Assembly: GCF_019795155.1 (NCBI RefSeq) | Contig: NZ_JAILYN010000003.1 | Coordinates: forward strand, 62,001 to 126,000 | Length of the DNA: 64,000 nt | Source: Marinobacterium arenosum | GTDB taxonomy: Bacteria; Pseudomonadota; Gammaproteobacteria; Pseudomonadales; Balneatricaceae | Direction: 5' to 3' | Shown: positions 24,088-31,826 of the stretch, piece by piece | How positions within the stretch are numbered: position 1 is the first letter of the stretch | How the letters are laid out: every line of letters starts with the position of its first letter | Notes under the pieces: generated by a model | The model's database searches: none | Told to the model about the DNA's origin: nothing | The model's input: the letters and a program-made list of their open reading frames with translations, nothing else | Program-made: the position numbers and the translations under genes

Positions 24088-25185
24088 TCAACGGGCGCCA
24101 TGGCCTGTGTGCAAGCGTTTTTCGAGGTGTTGGCTGTAGCGCGACATGCTGAAGCAGAACACCCAGAATACCAGCGCAACGAATACGTAGCCTTCGGTGG
24201 CGAAGCCGATCCAGTTCGGATCGTTGGCTGCCGCCTGCATGATCGCCAGCAGGTCGAACAGACCGATGATCAACACCAGGCTGGTATCCTTGAACAGCGC
24301 GATGAAGGTGTTGACGATCCCCGGGATCATCAGCTTCAGCGCCTGCGGCAGGATGATCATCACCATCTTCTGCCAGTAGCCCAGCCCCAGCGCGTCGGCG
24401 GCCTCATACTGGCCTCTCGGGATCGCCTGCAGGCCACCGCGTACCACCTCTGCCATGTAGGCGGATTGGAACATGGTGATACCGATCAGTGCGCGCAGCA
24501 GTTTGTCGAAGTCCATCCCCTCGGGGAAGAACAGCGGCAGCATCACCGACGCCATGAACAGTACCGTGATCAGCGGCACGCCGCGCCAGATCTCGATATA
24601 GATCACCGACAGCGAGCGGACGATCGGCATGTGAGAGCGCCGGCCGAGCGCCAGCAACACGCCGAACGGCAACGCCGCGACGATACCGACCACCGCCAGC
24701 ACCAGGGTCAGGCTCAGGCCGCCCCATTTATGTGTATCAACCGGTTCCAGGCCGAAAAAGCCGCCGCTGAGCAGCACGAAGGCGATGAACGGGAAGATCA
24801 CCAGCGTGAATACCGCCATCGGCCCCTTGGCCGGCAGGCGGGGGATCACCAGCCAGCCGATACAGGCCATCAGGATCACGAAGCTAAGGTCCAGTCGCCA
24901 GGTTTCGGCCTCCGGATAGAAGCCGTACAGGAACTGGTCGAGCCGCTGGTTGATAAACACCCAGCAGGCGCCGTCGCCGCTGCAATCCTGCCGGGTGGTG
25001 CCGAGCCAGTCGGCGCTGATAAAGGCCCAGTCGATCAGCGGCCAGAGCCAGATCACCGCCAGGTAGCCCAGCACCAGGGTGGCAATGCTGCTGCCCGGTC
25101 CCTTGAACAGGTGTTTGCGCATCCAGCCCAGTACGCCAATGGTACTGGCCGGCGGTGGGAGTGCTTTTTGAGTTTCGTACTTCAT
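24088..25185 (-). CDS. aapM: Amino-acid ABC transporter permease AapM
   Basis: A 365-residue inner-membrane permease. The EAA-type loop near the C-terminus (EVVRGGLQAIPRGQYEAADALGLG) contacts the ATPase. Long N-terminal hydrophobic regions before the canonical permease domain are typical of AapM/BztC proteins. The start is the ATG at 25185, because AAGGAG lies eight bases before it; an in-frame upstream codon would overlap aapQ. Heterodimer partner of AapQ. Confidence 0.94.
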   Translation of the reverse strand: MKYETQKALPPPASTIGVLGWMRKHLFKGPGSSIATLVLGYLAVIWLWPLIDWAFISADWLGTTRQDCSGDGACWVFINQRLDQFLYGFYPEAETWRLDLSFVILMACIGWLVIPRLPAKGPMAVFTLVIFPFIAFVLLSGGFFGLEPVDTHKWGGLSLTLVLAVVGIVAALPFGVLLALGRRSHMPIVRSLSVIYIEIWRGVPLITVLFMASVMLPLFFPEGMDFDKLLRALIGITMFQSAYMAEVVRGGLQAIPRGQYEAADALGLGYWQKMVMIILPQALKLMIPGIVNTFIALFKDTSLVLIIGLFDLLAIMQAAANDPNWIGFATEGYVFVALVFWVFCFSMSRYSQHLEKRLHTGHGAR

Positions 25186-25195
25186 CGCAGGCTCC

Positions 25196-26395
25196 TTAAC
25201 GCTCAACCAGCGACATGCGCTTGTTGTACCAGTTCATGAAGATCGAGGTCAGAATGCTGAGGGTCAGGTAGACCGCCATGGTCATCGTGATCACCTCGAT
25301 CGCCTGGCCGGTCTGGTTCAGGGTGGTACCGGCGAACACGGCCACCAGGTCCGGATAGCCGATGGCGGTGGCCAGCGAGGAGTTTTTGGTCAGGTTCAGG
25401 TACTGGCTGGTCAGTGGCGGGATGATCACCCGCATCGCCTGCGGGATGATGATCAGCCGCAATGTGCGGGTTTTCGGCAGCCCTAGCGCTGAGGCCGCTT
25501 CCAGCTGACCGTGCGGTACCGCCAGGATACCGGCCCGCACCGTCTCGGCAATGAAGGTGCCGGTGTAGATGGTCAGTGCCAGCCACAGGGCCACCAGCTC
25601 CGGCAGCAGGGTCATGCCGCCGCGGAAGTTGAAGCCTCTCAGTTCCGGGTGATCCAGCGATAGCGGCATGCCGGCGGCGAAGAATGCCAGCAGTGGCAGG
25701 CCGATGATCAGGCCGAAGCTGATCCAGCCGGTTGGCAGGATCTGGCCGGTCTCGTCCTGACGCTTATGGCCCCAGCGACTCAGCAGCACGGACGCGACGA
25801 CGGCAATCACCAGCGCGATACCCACCAGACCGAAGCCGTCCTCCAGCACCGGTGCCGGCATCGATAGCCCGCGGATATTCAGGTAGCTGCCGAGGAACTC
25901 GATACTCTGGCGCGGTGACGGCAGGGTACGCAGCACGGCAAAGTACCAGAAGAAGATCTGCAGCAGCAGCGGGATGTTGCGGAAGATCTCGATGTACAGG
26001 CTGGACAGTTTGGCAACCAGCCAGTTATCGGACAGTCGCGCGATCCCCATGATGAAGCCGAGGATGGTGGCGGCAATAATACCGAGCACTGAAACCAGTA
26101 TGGTGTTCAGCAGACCGACGACGAAGGTACGGCCGTAGCTGGAAGCCTCGCTGTATTCGATCAGCGACATCGGGATACCGAAGCCGGCTGTTTCGGACAG
26201 GAAGCTGAAGCCGGTGGTGATACCGCGTTGTTCGAGGTTATTCAGGGTGTTTGAGATGATAAACCAGGCGAACAGCAGGATGGCTGCGACCAGCAGGCCT
26301 TGAAACAGCAGCGCCCGCTTGCCCGGATCATTCCAGAATTTTACTTCCGGTGCCGACGATGCGGCACCCTTATCTTTCTGTAGATCAGGTGGCAT
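25196..26395 (-). CDS. aapQ: Amino-acid ABC transporter permease AapQ
   Basis: A 399-residue permease with a cytosolic N-terminus, about eight membrane segments and the coupling loop ETVRAGILAVPHGQLEAASALGLP. It forms the channel with AapM. GGAG lies eight bases before the ATG. It is separated from aapJ by 108 bases containing a strong hairpin, consistent with lower expression of the membrane components than of the binding protein. Confidence 0.94.
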   Translation of the reverse strand: MPPDLQKDKGAASSAPEVKFWNDPGKRALLFQGLLVAAILLFAWFIISNTLNNLEQRGITTGFSFLSETAGFGIPMSLIEYSEASSYGRTFVVGLLNTILVSVLGIIAATILGFIMGIARLSDNWLVAKLSSLYIEIFRNIPLLLQIFFWYFAVLRTLPSPRQSIEFLGSYLNIRGLSMPAPVLEDGFGLVGIALVIAVVASVLLSRWGHKRQDETGQILPTGWISFGLIIGLPLLAFFAAGMPLSLDHPELRGFNFRGGMTLLPELVALWLALTIYTGTFIAETVRAGILAVPHGQLEAASALGLPKTRTLRLIIIPQAMRVIIPPLTSQYLNLTKNSSLATAIGYPDLVAVFAGTTLNQTGQAIEVITMTMAVYLTLSILTSIFMNWYNKRMSLVER

Positions 26396-26442
26396 CTAAC
26401 GTTCTCCGCCCCGACAGGGGAGTTACCCTTTAGAAAACAGGG

Positions 26443-26470
26443 CAACGGCCCGGCGACCGCCGGGACGTTG
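26443..26470 (-). other. Intercistronic hairpin between aapJ and aapQ
   Basis: CAACG-G-CCCGGC-GACC-GCCGGG-A-CGTTG folds into an eleven-pair stem with one mismatch and a four-base loop. No U tract follows in the direction of transcription. Such hairpins after binding-protein genes commonly protect the upstream mRNA and lower downstream expression. Confidence 0.7.
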
Positions 26471-26503
26471 CGTTTGCAGTCTTAAGCCGGTGGCTGCGGG
26501 TTA

Positions 26504-27526
26504 TCAGCGGATCGGCGGAGAGTACAGCAGGCCGCCCTGGTTCCACTGGGCGTTCAGGCCACGGTCGATCTTCAGCGGAGAGCCCATGCCGACGTTGCGG
26601 TCGAAGGATTCGCCGTAGTTACCGACCTGCTTGACGATCTGGTAGCCCCAGTCTTCGCCGATGCCCATGCCTTTAGCCAACCCTTCGGAGCCGCCCAGCA
26701 GACGCTGGACATTCGGGTTGTTGTCGGATTTTTTCTGGTCGACGTTGGCGGAGGTGACACCGAGCTCTTCCGCGGTGATCATCGCGTTCAGTGACCACTT
26801 GACGATGTTGAACCACTGGTCGTCACCCTGGCGGACCACCGGTCCGAGCGGTTCCTTGGAGATCACTTCCGGCAGTGCGACCACGGAGTCCGGATTGCTC
26901 ATGCGGGTGCGCAGGCCGTATGCCTGGGACAGGTCGGTGGTGAAGGCGTCACAGCGGCCGGTGTCGAAGCTGGTTGCCGCCTGTTCGTTGGTATCGAATA
27001 CCACCGGCGTGTGTTGCAGGCCATGGGTGCGGAAGTAGTCGGCCATGTTCAGTTCGGTGGTGGTACCGGACTGGACACAGATGGTGGCGCCGTCGAGTTC
27101 CTTAACGCTTTTCAGGCCCAGGTCCTTCTTCACCAGGAAGCCCTGGCCGTCATAGTAGGTCACCCCGGCAAAGTTGATACCCAGCTGGGTGTCGCGGCTC
27201 AGGGTCCAGGTGGTTACCCGGGACAGTACGTCGATCTCGCCGGATGCCAACGCGGTGAAACGCTCCTTCGCGGTCAGCGGGATGTATTTAACTTTGCTCG
27301 CATCACCCAAAACCGCAGCGGCCACTGCACGGCAGACATCCACATCCAGTCCTTTCCAGTTGCCTTTGTCATCGGGTACCGAGAAGCCGGGCACGCCGCT
27401 GGTGACGCCACACTGCAGGTGACCGCGTTCCTTAACGGAGTCCAGGGTGCCGGCGGCAAAAGCGGTGGTGGAGGCAAGCGCAATTGAAAGGGTTGTCGCA
27501 GTAGCCAGAAGTGATTTTTTGAACAT
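26504..27526 (-). CDS. aapJ: Periplasmic amino-acid-binding protein AapJ
   Basis: A 340-residue solute-binding protein with a Sec signal peptide (MFKKSLLATATTLSIALAST up to TAFAAG, cleavage near residue 24). The mature protein begins GTLDSVKERGHLQCGV and contains LSRVTTWTLSRDTQLG and the ICVQSGTTTELN ligand-pocket region characteristic of AapJ/BztA proteins. It delivers glutamate, aspartate and other L-amino acids to AapQMP. First gene of the operon; AGGGAACGCC precedes the ATG. Confidence 0.95.
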   Translation of the reverse strand: MFKKSLLATATTLSIALASTTAFAAGTLDSVKERGHLQCGVTSGVPGFSVPDDKGNWKGLDVDVCRAVAAAVLGDASKVKYIPLTAKERFTALASGEIDVLSRVTTWTLSRDTQLGINFAGVTYYDGQGFLVKKDLGLKSVKELDGATICVQSGTTTELNMADYFRTHGLQHTPVVFDTNEQAATSFDTGRCDAFTTDLSQAYGLRTRMSNPDSVVALPEVISKEPLGPVVRQGDDQWFNIVKWSLNAMITAEELGVTSANVDQKKSDNNPNVQRLLGGSEGLAKGMGIGEDWGYQIVKQVGNYGESFDRNVGMGSPLKIDRGLNAQWNQGGLLYSPPIR

Positions 27527-28322
27527 TAGGCGTTCCCTCAGTGAGTGTTGTTTTAGCCAAAACCAGGCATGTTTAGCCGATTATTTTTATTTTGTGGTTC
27601 CGAGTAAAAGCTGTTCCAGACCACGCCATACCATCAAAGGCGTTTAAGCCTTCGTTGTCAACTACTTGCTAGAGAATTACCGACATTCCATTTGGCAGAT
27701 ATTGCGGGTAAATCATAGCGGGGAGCAACCCTGTGAAATAAGGTTGCAGTAATGGCAAGGTCAGTTACCGGATAGTGGTGCACTCTGGCGCTAATGGTGG
27801 TGCACTTTGGCGCTGCTGCCTGATCTTTCGTTTCTCTGCGCCGGGCCCGGCTATCGGGGCGGTAAGGGGTATCGGTCCCTCAGTAAACGGCAGTGTCGTG
27901 AAGCTCGCAAAAGCTATTGCTCTGTAATAGCAGATGGGGCAGTATGGCAACCAATGATGGGCCAATATCGGAGCGATGTATCGGACGGAGCCTGACGCAT
28001 TGTGAAAATTAAAGTCTAACTTCTATTTAGCTCGTAGCGCTCTGCTGTCGGGTATTAATGAACGCTGCGCTTTAGTGATTGACGAACGGTATGGATGTCA
28101 TTATTTGGAGTCTGCGTACAGGGCTTTAATATGATGTCTGCACTCGCCTGCCTTAAAGTATTCTAATTTTCTTCCGGCTCTCCTGTTAATCAAGCGATTG
28201 CCCTATTATTCGGGCTTCCCTTTTAAAAAGTGGCCACTGTGCATTGCTGCATGCCGAATGGTAACGATGCTATTCGGGTGCTGTGGTTATCACCTGCTGA
28301 TGCCCGCTATCCCGGCTTAAGG
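27527..28322. other. Long gene-free region upstream of aapJ
   Basis: About 800 bases with no supported gene, extending to the FNR box and leader of the Spy-like gene (1,011 bases in total between coding regions). A two-copy direct repeat lies at 27775-27814. Two short overlapping frames around 27765-27995 lack ribosome sites and family resemblance. The aapJ promoter must lie in the left part, but no clear sigma-70 or sigma-54 element could be fixed. An unannotated small RNA is possible but not supported by a clear promoter-terminator pair. Confidence 0.5.
27775..27814. promoter_or_regulatory. Two-copy direct repeat upstream of aapJ
   Basis: GTGGTGCACTCTGGCGCT at 27775-27792 is repeated as GTGGTGCACTTTGGCGCT at 27797-27814, with 17 of 18 bases identical and a 22-base period, about two helical turns. 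Each copy holds the palindrome GTGCAC. It lies about 250-290 bases before the aapJ ATG and might be a tandem activator site. Confidence 0.45.
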
Positions 28323-28336
28323 TTGATTGTGATCAA
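28323..28336. promoter_or_regulatory. FNR/ANR-type binding site
   Basis: TTGATTGTGATCAA matches TTGAT-N4-ATCAA exactly. A TATTCT at 28376-28381 could be the -10 box, which would put the site near -59, a class I-like position. The start codon of the Spy-like gene is 202 bases downstream, leaving a long leader. Confidence 0.6.
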
Positions 28337-28537
28337 GTTTGGGTGTGTCGTTGTCCCCTGAGCCGATCGACAAGCTATTCTCAACAACATGCACGGCAGA
28401 TTGTCTGGCGGCCGAACTGCCATTGCGGTTTGTCTTGTGGCATTGCGTTTCATTCGGTGTGGGCCCGGCCCAGGCAACAAGGCCGGCTGTTATTGTCAGA
28501 GATGATGCTGATAATTGCGACTCGTGAGGGGGTGATT

Positions 28538-29047
28538 ATGAGACAGCGTTTATTGGCCGGGTTTTGCCGTGGGGCTTTGATCGCCGCATGGTTGGTTGCT
28601 GTGCCTGCACAGGCCCATGGTCCGGGGATGGAGGACCAGGGCATGATGGGTGGCCATGCTATGGGCGGCTTCGGCATGATGGATGGTCATGGAATGATGT
28701 GGGGCCAGGGTATGATGGGCGAAATCTCGCCCTATATGGCCGGAGCCCTGGACTTGAGTGATAAGCAGCAGGCCCAGATTGCCGATATCCAGCGCCGCCA
28801 TGCCAGGGAGCATTGGGACCTGATGCAGTCGTTACACGGCCATGGTCAGAAAATGATGGAACTGTACGGGGAAGATGATCCGGAGCCGAAAGCGTTGCGC
28901 GAAGCTTATATGGAGATGAGCGAGGTGCATGGCCGGATGATCGAGCTGATGGCGCAAATGCATCGTGAGATGCACGGTATTCTGACCGAGGAACAAAGGC
29001 AGCGTCATCATCAGATGCGCCGATACGGCGATTATTATCGTGATTGA
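28538..29047 (+). CDS. Spy/CpxP/ZraP-like periplasmic protein, Met/His-rich
   Basis: A 169-residue exported protein. A signal peptide ends at PAQA, and the mature N-terminus (about residues 25-60) is a low-complexity Met-Gly-His tract with many GMM and GHGMM units, likely to bind copper or other soft metals. The rest is a helical hairpin domain with an LTEEQRQRH (LTxxQ-type) motif, as in Spy and CpxP chaperones. It probably protects envelope proteins or buffers metal. GAGGGGG lies before the ATG; an in-frame upstream extension is rejected for lack of a signal peptide. An FNR-type box lies upstream and a hairpin follows. Confidence 0.82.
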   Translation: MRQRLLAGFCRGALIAAWLVAVPAQAHGPGMEDQGMMGGHAMGGFGMMDGHGMMWGQGMMGEISPYMAGALDLSDKQQAQIADIQRRHAREHWDLMQSLHGHGQKMMELYGEDDPEPKALREAYMEMSEVHGRMIELMAQMHREMHGILTEEQRQRHHQMRRYGDYYRD

Positions 29048-29066
29048 CGTGGCTTTGGTGCAGGAT

Positions 29067-29089
29067 TCAGGCGGTTGTTAACCGCCTGA
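29067..29089. terminator. Hairpin between convergent Spy-like and fpr genes
   Basis: TCAGGCGGTT-GTT-AACCGCCTGA is a perfect ten-base stem with a three-base loop. It lies between two convergent stop codons; no long U run follows on either strand, so it is probably a weak two-way terminator. Confidence 0.65.
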
Positions 29090-29114
29090 TCTGCATGCTG
29101 AGTCATGATTCTAC

Positions 29115-29888
29115 TTATCGTTCGACAAAGGCCCGTTCGATCACGTAGTGGCCATGATCGCCATGGCGAGCCTCGATGAAGCCCATCTCGTCCAGAATGC
29201 TGCAGGTGTCCTTGAGCATGCTGGGGCTGCCGCAGATCATGAAACGGTCCTCCTCGACGCTGAGCTCGGGCAAGCCCAGGTCACGGGTCAGTTTGCCGGA
29301 CGCCAGCAACTCGGTCAGCCGGCCCTGGGTGTGGAACGGTTCGCGGGTTACGGTCGGGTAGTAGATCAGTTTCTCGGCTACCAGATCGCCAAAATATTCG
29401 TTGTTTGGCAGGTGACTCTGGATTATCTCGGCGTAGGCCAGTTCAGAGCGGAAGCGGACGCCGTGGGTCAGGATCACCTGGTCATACTGCTCGTAGATCT
29501 CCGGGTCCTTGATGATGCTCAGAAACGGTGCCAGCCCGGTGCCGGTGCTGATCAGGTAGAGCCGCTTGCCCGGCAGCAGGTGGTCGTTGATCAGGGTGCC
29601 GGTTGGCTTGCGGCTGATCAGGATTTGGTCGCCCACCTTGATCTTCTGCAGCTTGGAGGTCAGCGGTCCGTCCGGCACCTTGATGCTGAAGAACTCCAGC
29701 TGGTCTTCATAGTTGGCGCTGGCGATGCTGTAGGCGCGCATCAGCGGTCGTCCCTCGTGCTCCAGGCCGATCATGGTGAAGTGGCCGTTCTTGAAACGGA
29801 AGCCCGGGTCGCGGCTGGTGGTGAAGCTGAACAGGGTATCGTTCCAGTGATGGACGCTGAGGACCTCTTCGCTGCCGATGCTTGCCAT
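29115..29888 (-). CDS. fpr: Ferredoxin/flavodoxin-NADP+ reductase
   Basis: A 257-residue flavoenzyme of the bacterial Fpr subgroup. FAD-binding RAYSIASANY lies near residues 51-60; the NADP domain begins LYLISTGTGLAPFLS (about 110-124), and the protein ends IERAFVER, the aromatic-near-terminus form seen in this subgroup. It moves electrons between NADPH and ferredoxin or flavodoxin for Fe-S and redox-stress functions. It is divergent from a LysR gene of FinR type, the arrangement known in Pseudomonas where FinR activates fpr. Confidence 0.95.
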   Translation of the reverse strand: MASIGSEEVLSVHHWNDTLFSFTTSRDPGFRFKNGHFTMIGLEHEGRPLMRAYSIASANYEDQLEFFSIKVPDGPLTSKLQKIKVGDQILISRKPTGTLINDHLLPGKRLYLISTGTGLAPFLSIIKDPEIYEQYDQVILTHGVRFRSELAYAEIIQSHLPNNEYFGDLVAEKLIYYPTVTREPFHTQGRLTELLASGKLTRDLGLPELSVEEDRFMICGSPSMLKDTCSILDEMGFIEARHGDHGHYVIERAFVER

Positions 29889-29953
29889 GGAACTTTCCTC
29901 TTAGGTTATTCAATTTAGTTATAAAAAAATTAAAATCTATTCCTGTGTTGAAG

Positions 29954-29973
29954 ATGCTAGCCGGGACTAGCAT
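29954..29973. promoter_or_regulatory. Dyad in the fpr-finR intergenic region
   Basis: ATGCTAG-CCGGGA-CTAGCAT is a perfect 7-base inverted repeat in the 145-base divergent promoter region and is the best candidate for a FinR binding site. The spacing fits the interrupted dyad of LysR boxes. Confidence 0.5.
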
Positions 29974-30004
29974 AGTGTTAAAGACGATAATTCAGCTAAC
30001 CCTT

Positions 30005-30030
30005 ATCGGTAAAAGCGATCGGTAAAAGCG
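30005..30030. repeat. Tandem 13-base duplication before finR
   Basis: ATCGGTAAAAGCG occurs twice head to tail, ending three bases before the finR ATG. It occupies the ribosome-binding position, where no strong Shine-Dalgarno sequence is visible. It could be a recent slippage duplication affecting translation initiation. Confidence 0.75.
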
Positions 30031-30033
30031 GAT

Positions 30034-30912
30034 ATGAAATACACCCTGCGTCAGCTTCAGGTGTTCCTGGCAGTGGCTCATTACGACAATATCACCCGCG
30101 CGGCGGAGAGCTTGTCGATGTCCCAGTCCGCCGCCAGCGGGGCGCTGCGAGAATTGGAGGAGCAGTTCGATATCCAGCTGTTTGACCGGGTTGGCAAGCG
30201 GCTGCAGATCAATGAGCTGGGCCGGCTGCTGCGACCAAGGGCCGAATCGCTGCTGGAACGGGCGCTGGCACTGGAACAGGATCTCAGCCAGCACCAGGCG
30301 GTCGGCCAGTTGAAGATCGGTGCCACGCTGACCATCGGCGATTATCTGGCGGTGGGGCTGATCGCCCGCTATATGGCCGAGTATCCCGGCGCCCGGCCGC
30401 AGCTGCAGGTGGCGAACACCTCGACCATCGCCGCCCGGGTGGCCAACTTTGACCTGGATATCGGCCTGATCGAGGGTGAGATTCAGCACCCTGAGCTTGA
30501 GATTCAGCCCTGGCGTGGCGATGAGTTGGCGGTGTTCTGCGCGCCGGACCATCCGCTGGCCGGGAAACCTCGGCTGAGCGATACCGATCTGCTGTCTGCC
30601 AATTGGATCCTGCGTGAGCCGGGCTCCGGCACCCGGCAAACCTTCGACCACGCGCTGCACGGCCTGTTGCCGGAACTGAATATTCTGCTGGAGCTGGAGC
30701 AGACTGAGGCGATCAAGCGGGCGGTGGCGGCTGGCCTGGGGATCGGTTGCCTGTCGCGGATCGCCCTGCGGGAGGAGTTTCAGCGCCAGACGCTGGTGCC
30801 GCTGTCGGTGGCGGGGCGCGACTTCAGTCGTCAGTTCTACCTGATCATGCATCGCCACAAGTATCACAGCGCCGGCATCGAGCGCTGGATCGAGCTCTGC
30901 CGGCAGGCTTGA
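30034..30912 (+). CDS. finR: LysR-family regulator FinR
   Basis: A 292-residue LysR regulator. The helix-turn-helix contains NITRAAESLSMSQSAASGAL (about residues 17-36), and the effector domain starts near LKIGATLTIGDYL. Position divergent from fpr and general resemblance point to FinR, which in Pseudomonas is needed for induction of fpr by superoxide stress. Ribosome site is weak because a tandem repeat fills the leader. The regulatory role here is inferred from conserved context. Confidence 0.85.
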   Translation: MKYTLRQLQVFLAVAHYDNITRAAESLSMSQSAASGALRELEEQFDIQLFDRVGKRLQINELGRLLRPRAESLLERALALEQDLSQHQAVGQLKIGATLTIGDYLAVGLIARYMAEYPGARPQLQVANTSTIAARVANFDLDIGLIEGEIQHPELEIQPWRGDELAVFCAPDHPLAGKPRLSDTDLLSANWILREPGSGTRQTFDHALHGLLPELNILLELEQTEAIKRAVAAGLGIGCLSRIALREEFQRQTLVPLSVAGRDFSRQFYLIMHRHKYHSAGIERWIELCRQA

Positions 30913-30950
30913 TAAGCGTCTACGCTCAATGTGCCGGCTGGGAGCGGCAG

Positions 30951-31433
30951 TTAAAGAGCGCGTATCCAGTCGATCAGCAGTACCTCGGTACCGGGGTTGT
31001 CATCGCCCAGCTCGGCATTGGAGATATGACCGATCTCCAGGCGGACTCGCTGTTGTTGATCGAGCCGATAATCGACAAACAGGCGTGACCTGAATTCCAC
31101 GTCATAGCCGAGATCGAGCTGATGATCGTTGGAATGATAGTAGCCGGCGTTGATGCCCAGGCCCCAGTCCCAGTGGTCCGACAGCGGGAATGCCTTCTGC
31201 AGCCCCAACCCCAGATAGCTGGTGCTATGCTCGCTAACCAACAGTTCGCCATAGGGCTGCACGCTCCACCATGCATCCTGAGGTTCGGCCTCATATGCCA
31301 GCTGCAGCAAGGGCTTGGCGTCATTATCCAGGTCGGCGATGGCGCCGCCGCCCAGCACCAGTGAGCCAGCCTGCAGCCAGGGGCTGAAGCCGGCCGCCAG
31401 CAATGTTGCAAAGATCGTTGCTCGCTTAATCAT
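30951..31433 (-). CDS. Acyloxyacyl hydrolase, PagL-like lipid A deacylase
   Basis: A 160-residue outer-membrane protein with a signal peptide ending near LQAG (about residue 23) and alternating beta strands, fitting the eight-stranded PagL barrel. The catalytic motif is visible: His136-x-Ser138-Asn139 in GHISNAELG and Glu150 in NPGTEVLL. It ends in a short hydrophobic strand with a C-terminal Leu. It would remove the 3-O-linked acyl chain from lipid A. Convergent with finR, 38 bases apart; CAAGGAGG precedes the start. Assignment is good at family level. Confidence 0.85.
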   Translation of the reverse strand: MIKRATIFATLLAAGFSPWLQAGSLVLGGGAIADLDNDAKPLLQLAYEAEPQDAWWSVQPYGELLVSEHSTSYLGLGLQKAFPLSDHWDWGLGINAGYYHSNDHQLDLGYDVEFRSRLFVDYRLDQQQRVRLEIGHISNAELGDDNPGTEVLLIDWIRAL

Positions 31434-31826
31434 TCAAATCCTCCTTGAGGCGCAGAGTGTCTGGCCTGCAAACTGATCGATGACGCGCCTCCGGAACCAG
31501 GTACGACGCTTTCACCCTACCCAAACCTTTATAGACCGCAAAACTGAAATGACCAGCAATAGCGCACGCCGGAAAGATACTAAGGTGTTAAGCCACGCCT
31601 GAAAAAGTTTGTAAGAAAGCGGCCGCGGGTTCGACTAACAACCGTCGGATGCCATTAATCGACAAGCATTGCTCTGCGCCAATAGGGTTGATTCATCCAA
31701 TTCCGGTCGCGGTGAGAGCAGGGTGGGAGCGGGCAGTCCGGTTGGCGGAACAAAAGTGGCCGCGCCTGGCGGAGCGGCCGAAGGGGCGCCACCGGTGCTG
31801 AGGACCGGTGGCGTTGGCTGATCGGT
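31434..31826. other. Intergenic region between pagL-like and pycB genes
   Basis: Holds the promoter side of the PagL-like gene at its left end and the 3-prime hairpin of pycB (31787-31813) at its right end. No gene is supported; a short minus-strand frame at 31655-31885 overlaps the pycB end and is Arg/Pro-rich, as expected of a shadow frame. Confidence 0.6.
31787..31813 (-). terminator. Hairpin after pycB
   Basis: CGCCACCGGT (31787-31796) pairs perfectly with ACCGGTGGCG (31804-31813) around a seven-base loop, 13 bases after the pycB stop on the minus strand. No U tract follows, so termination strength is uncertain. Confidence 0.55.

Noticed and set aside
27527-27780. Sigma-54 promoter for aapJ
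   Set aside because: No TGGCAC-N5-TTGC arrangement was found on the minus strand; the nearest resemblance has wrong spacing and a poor -24 element.
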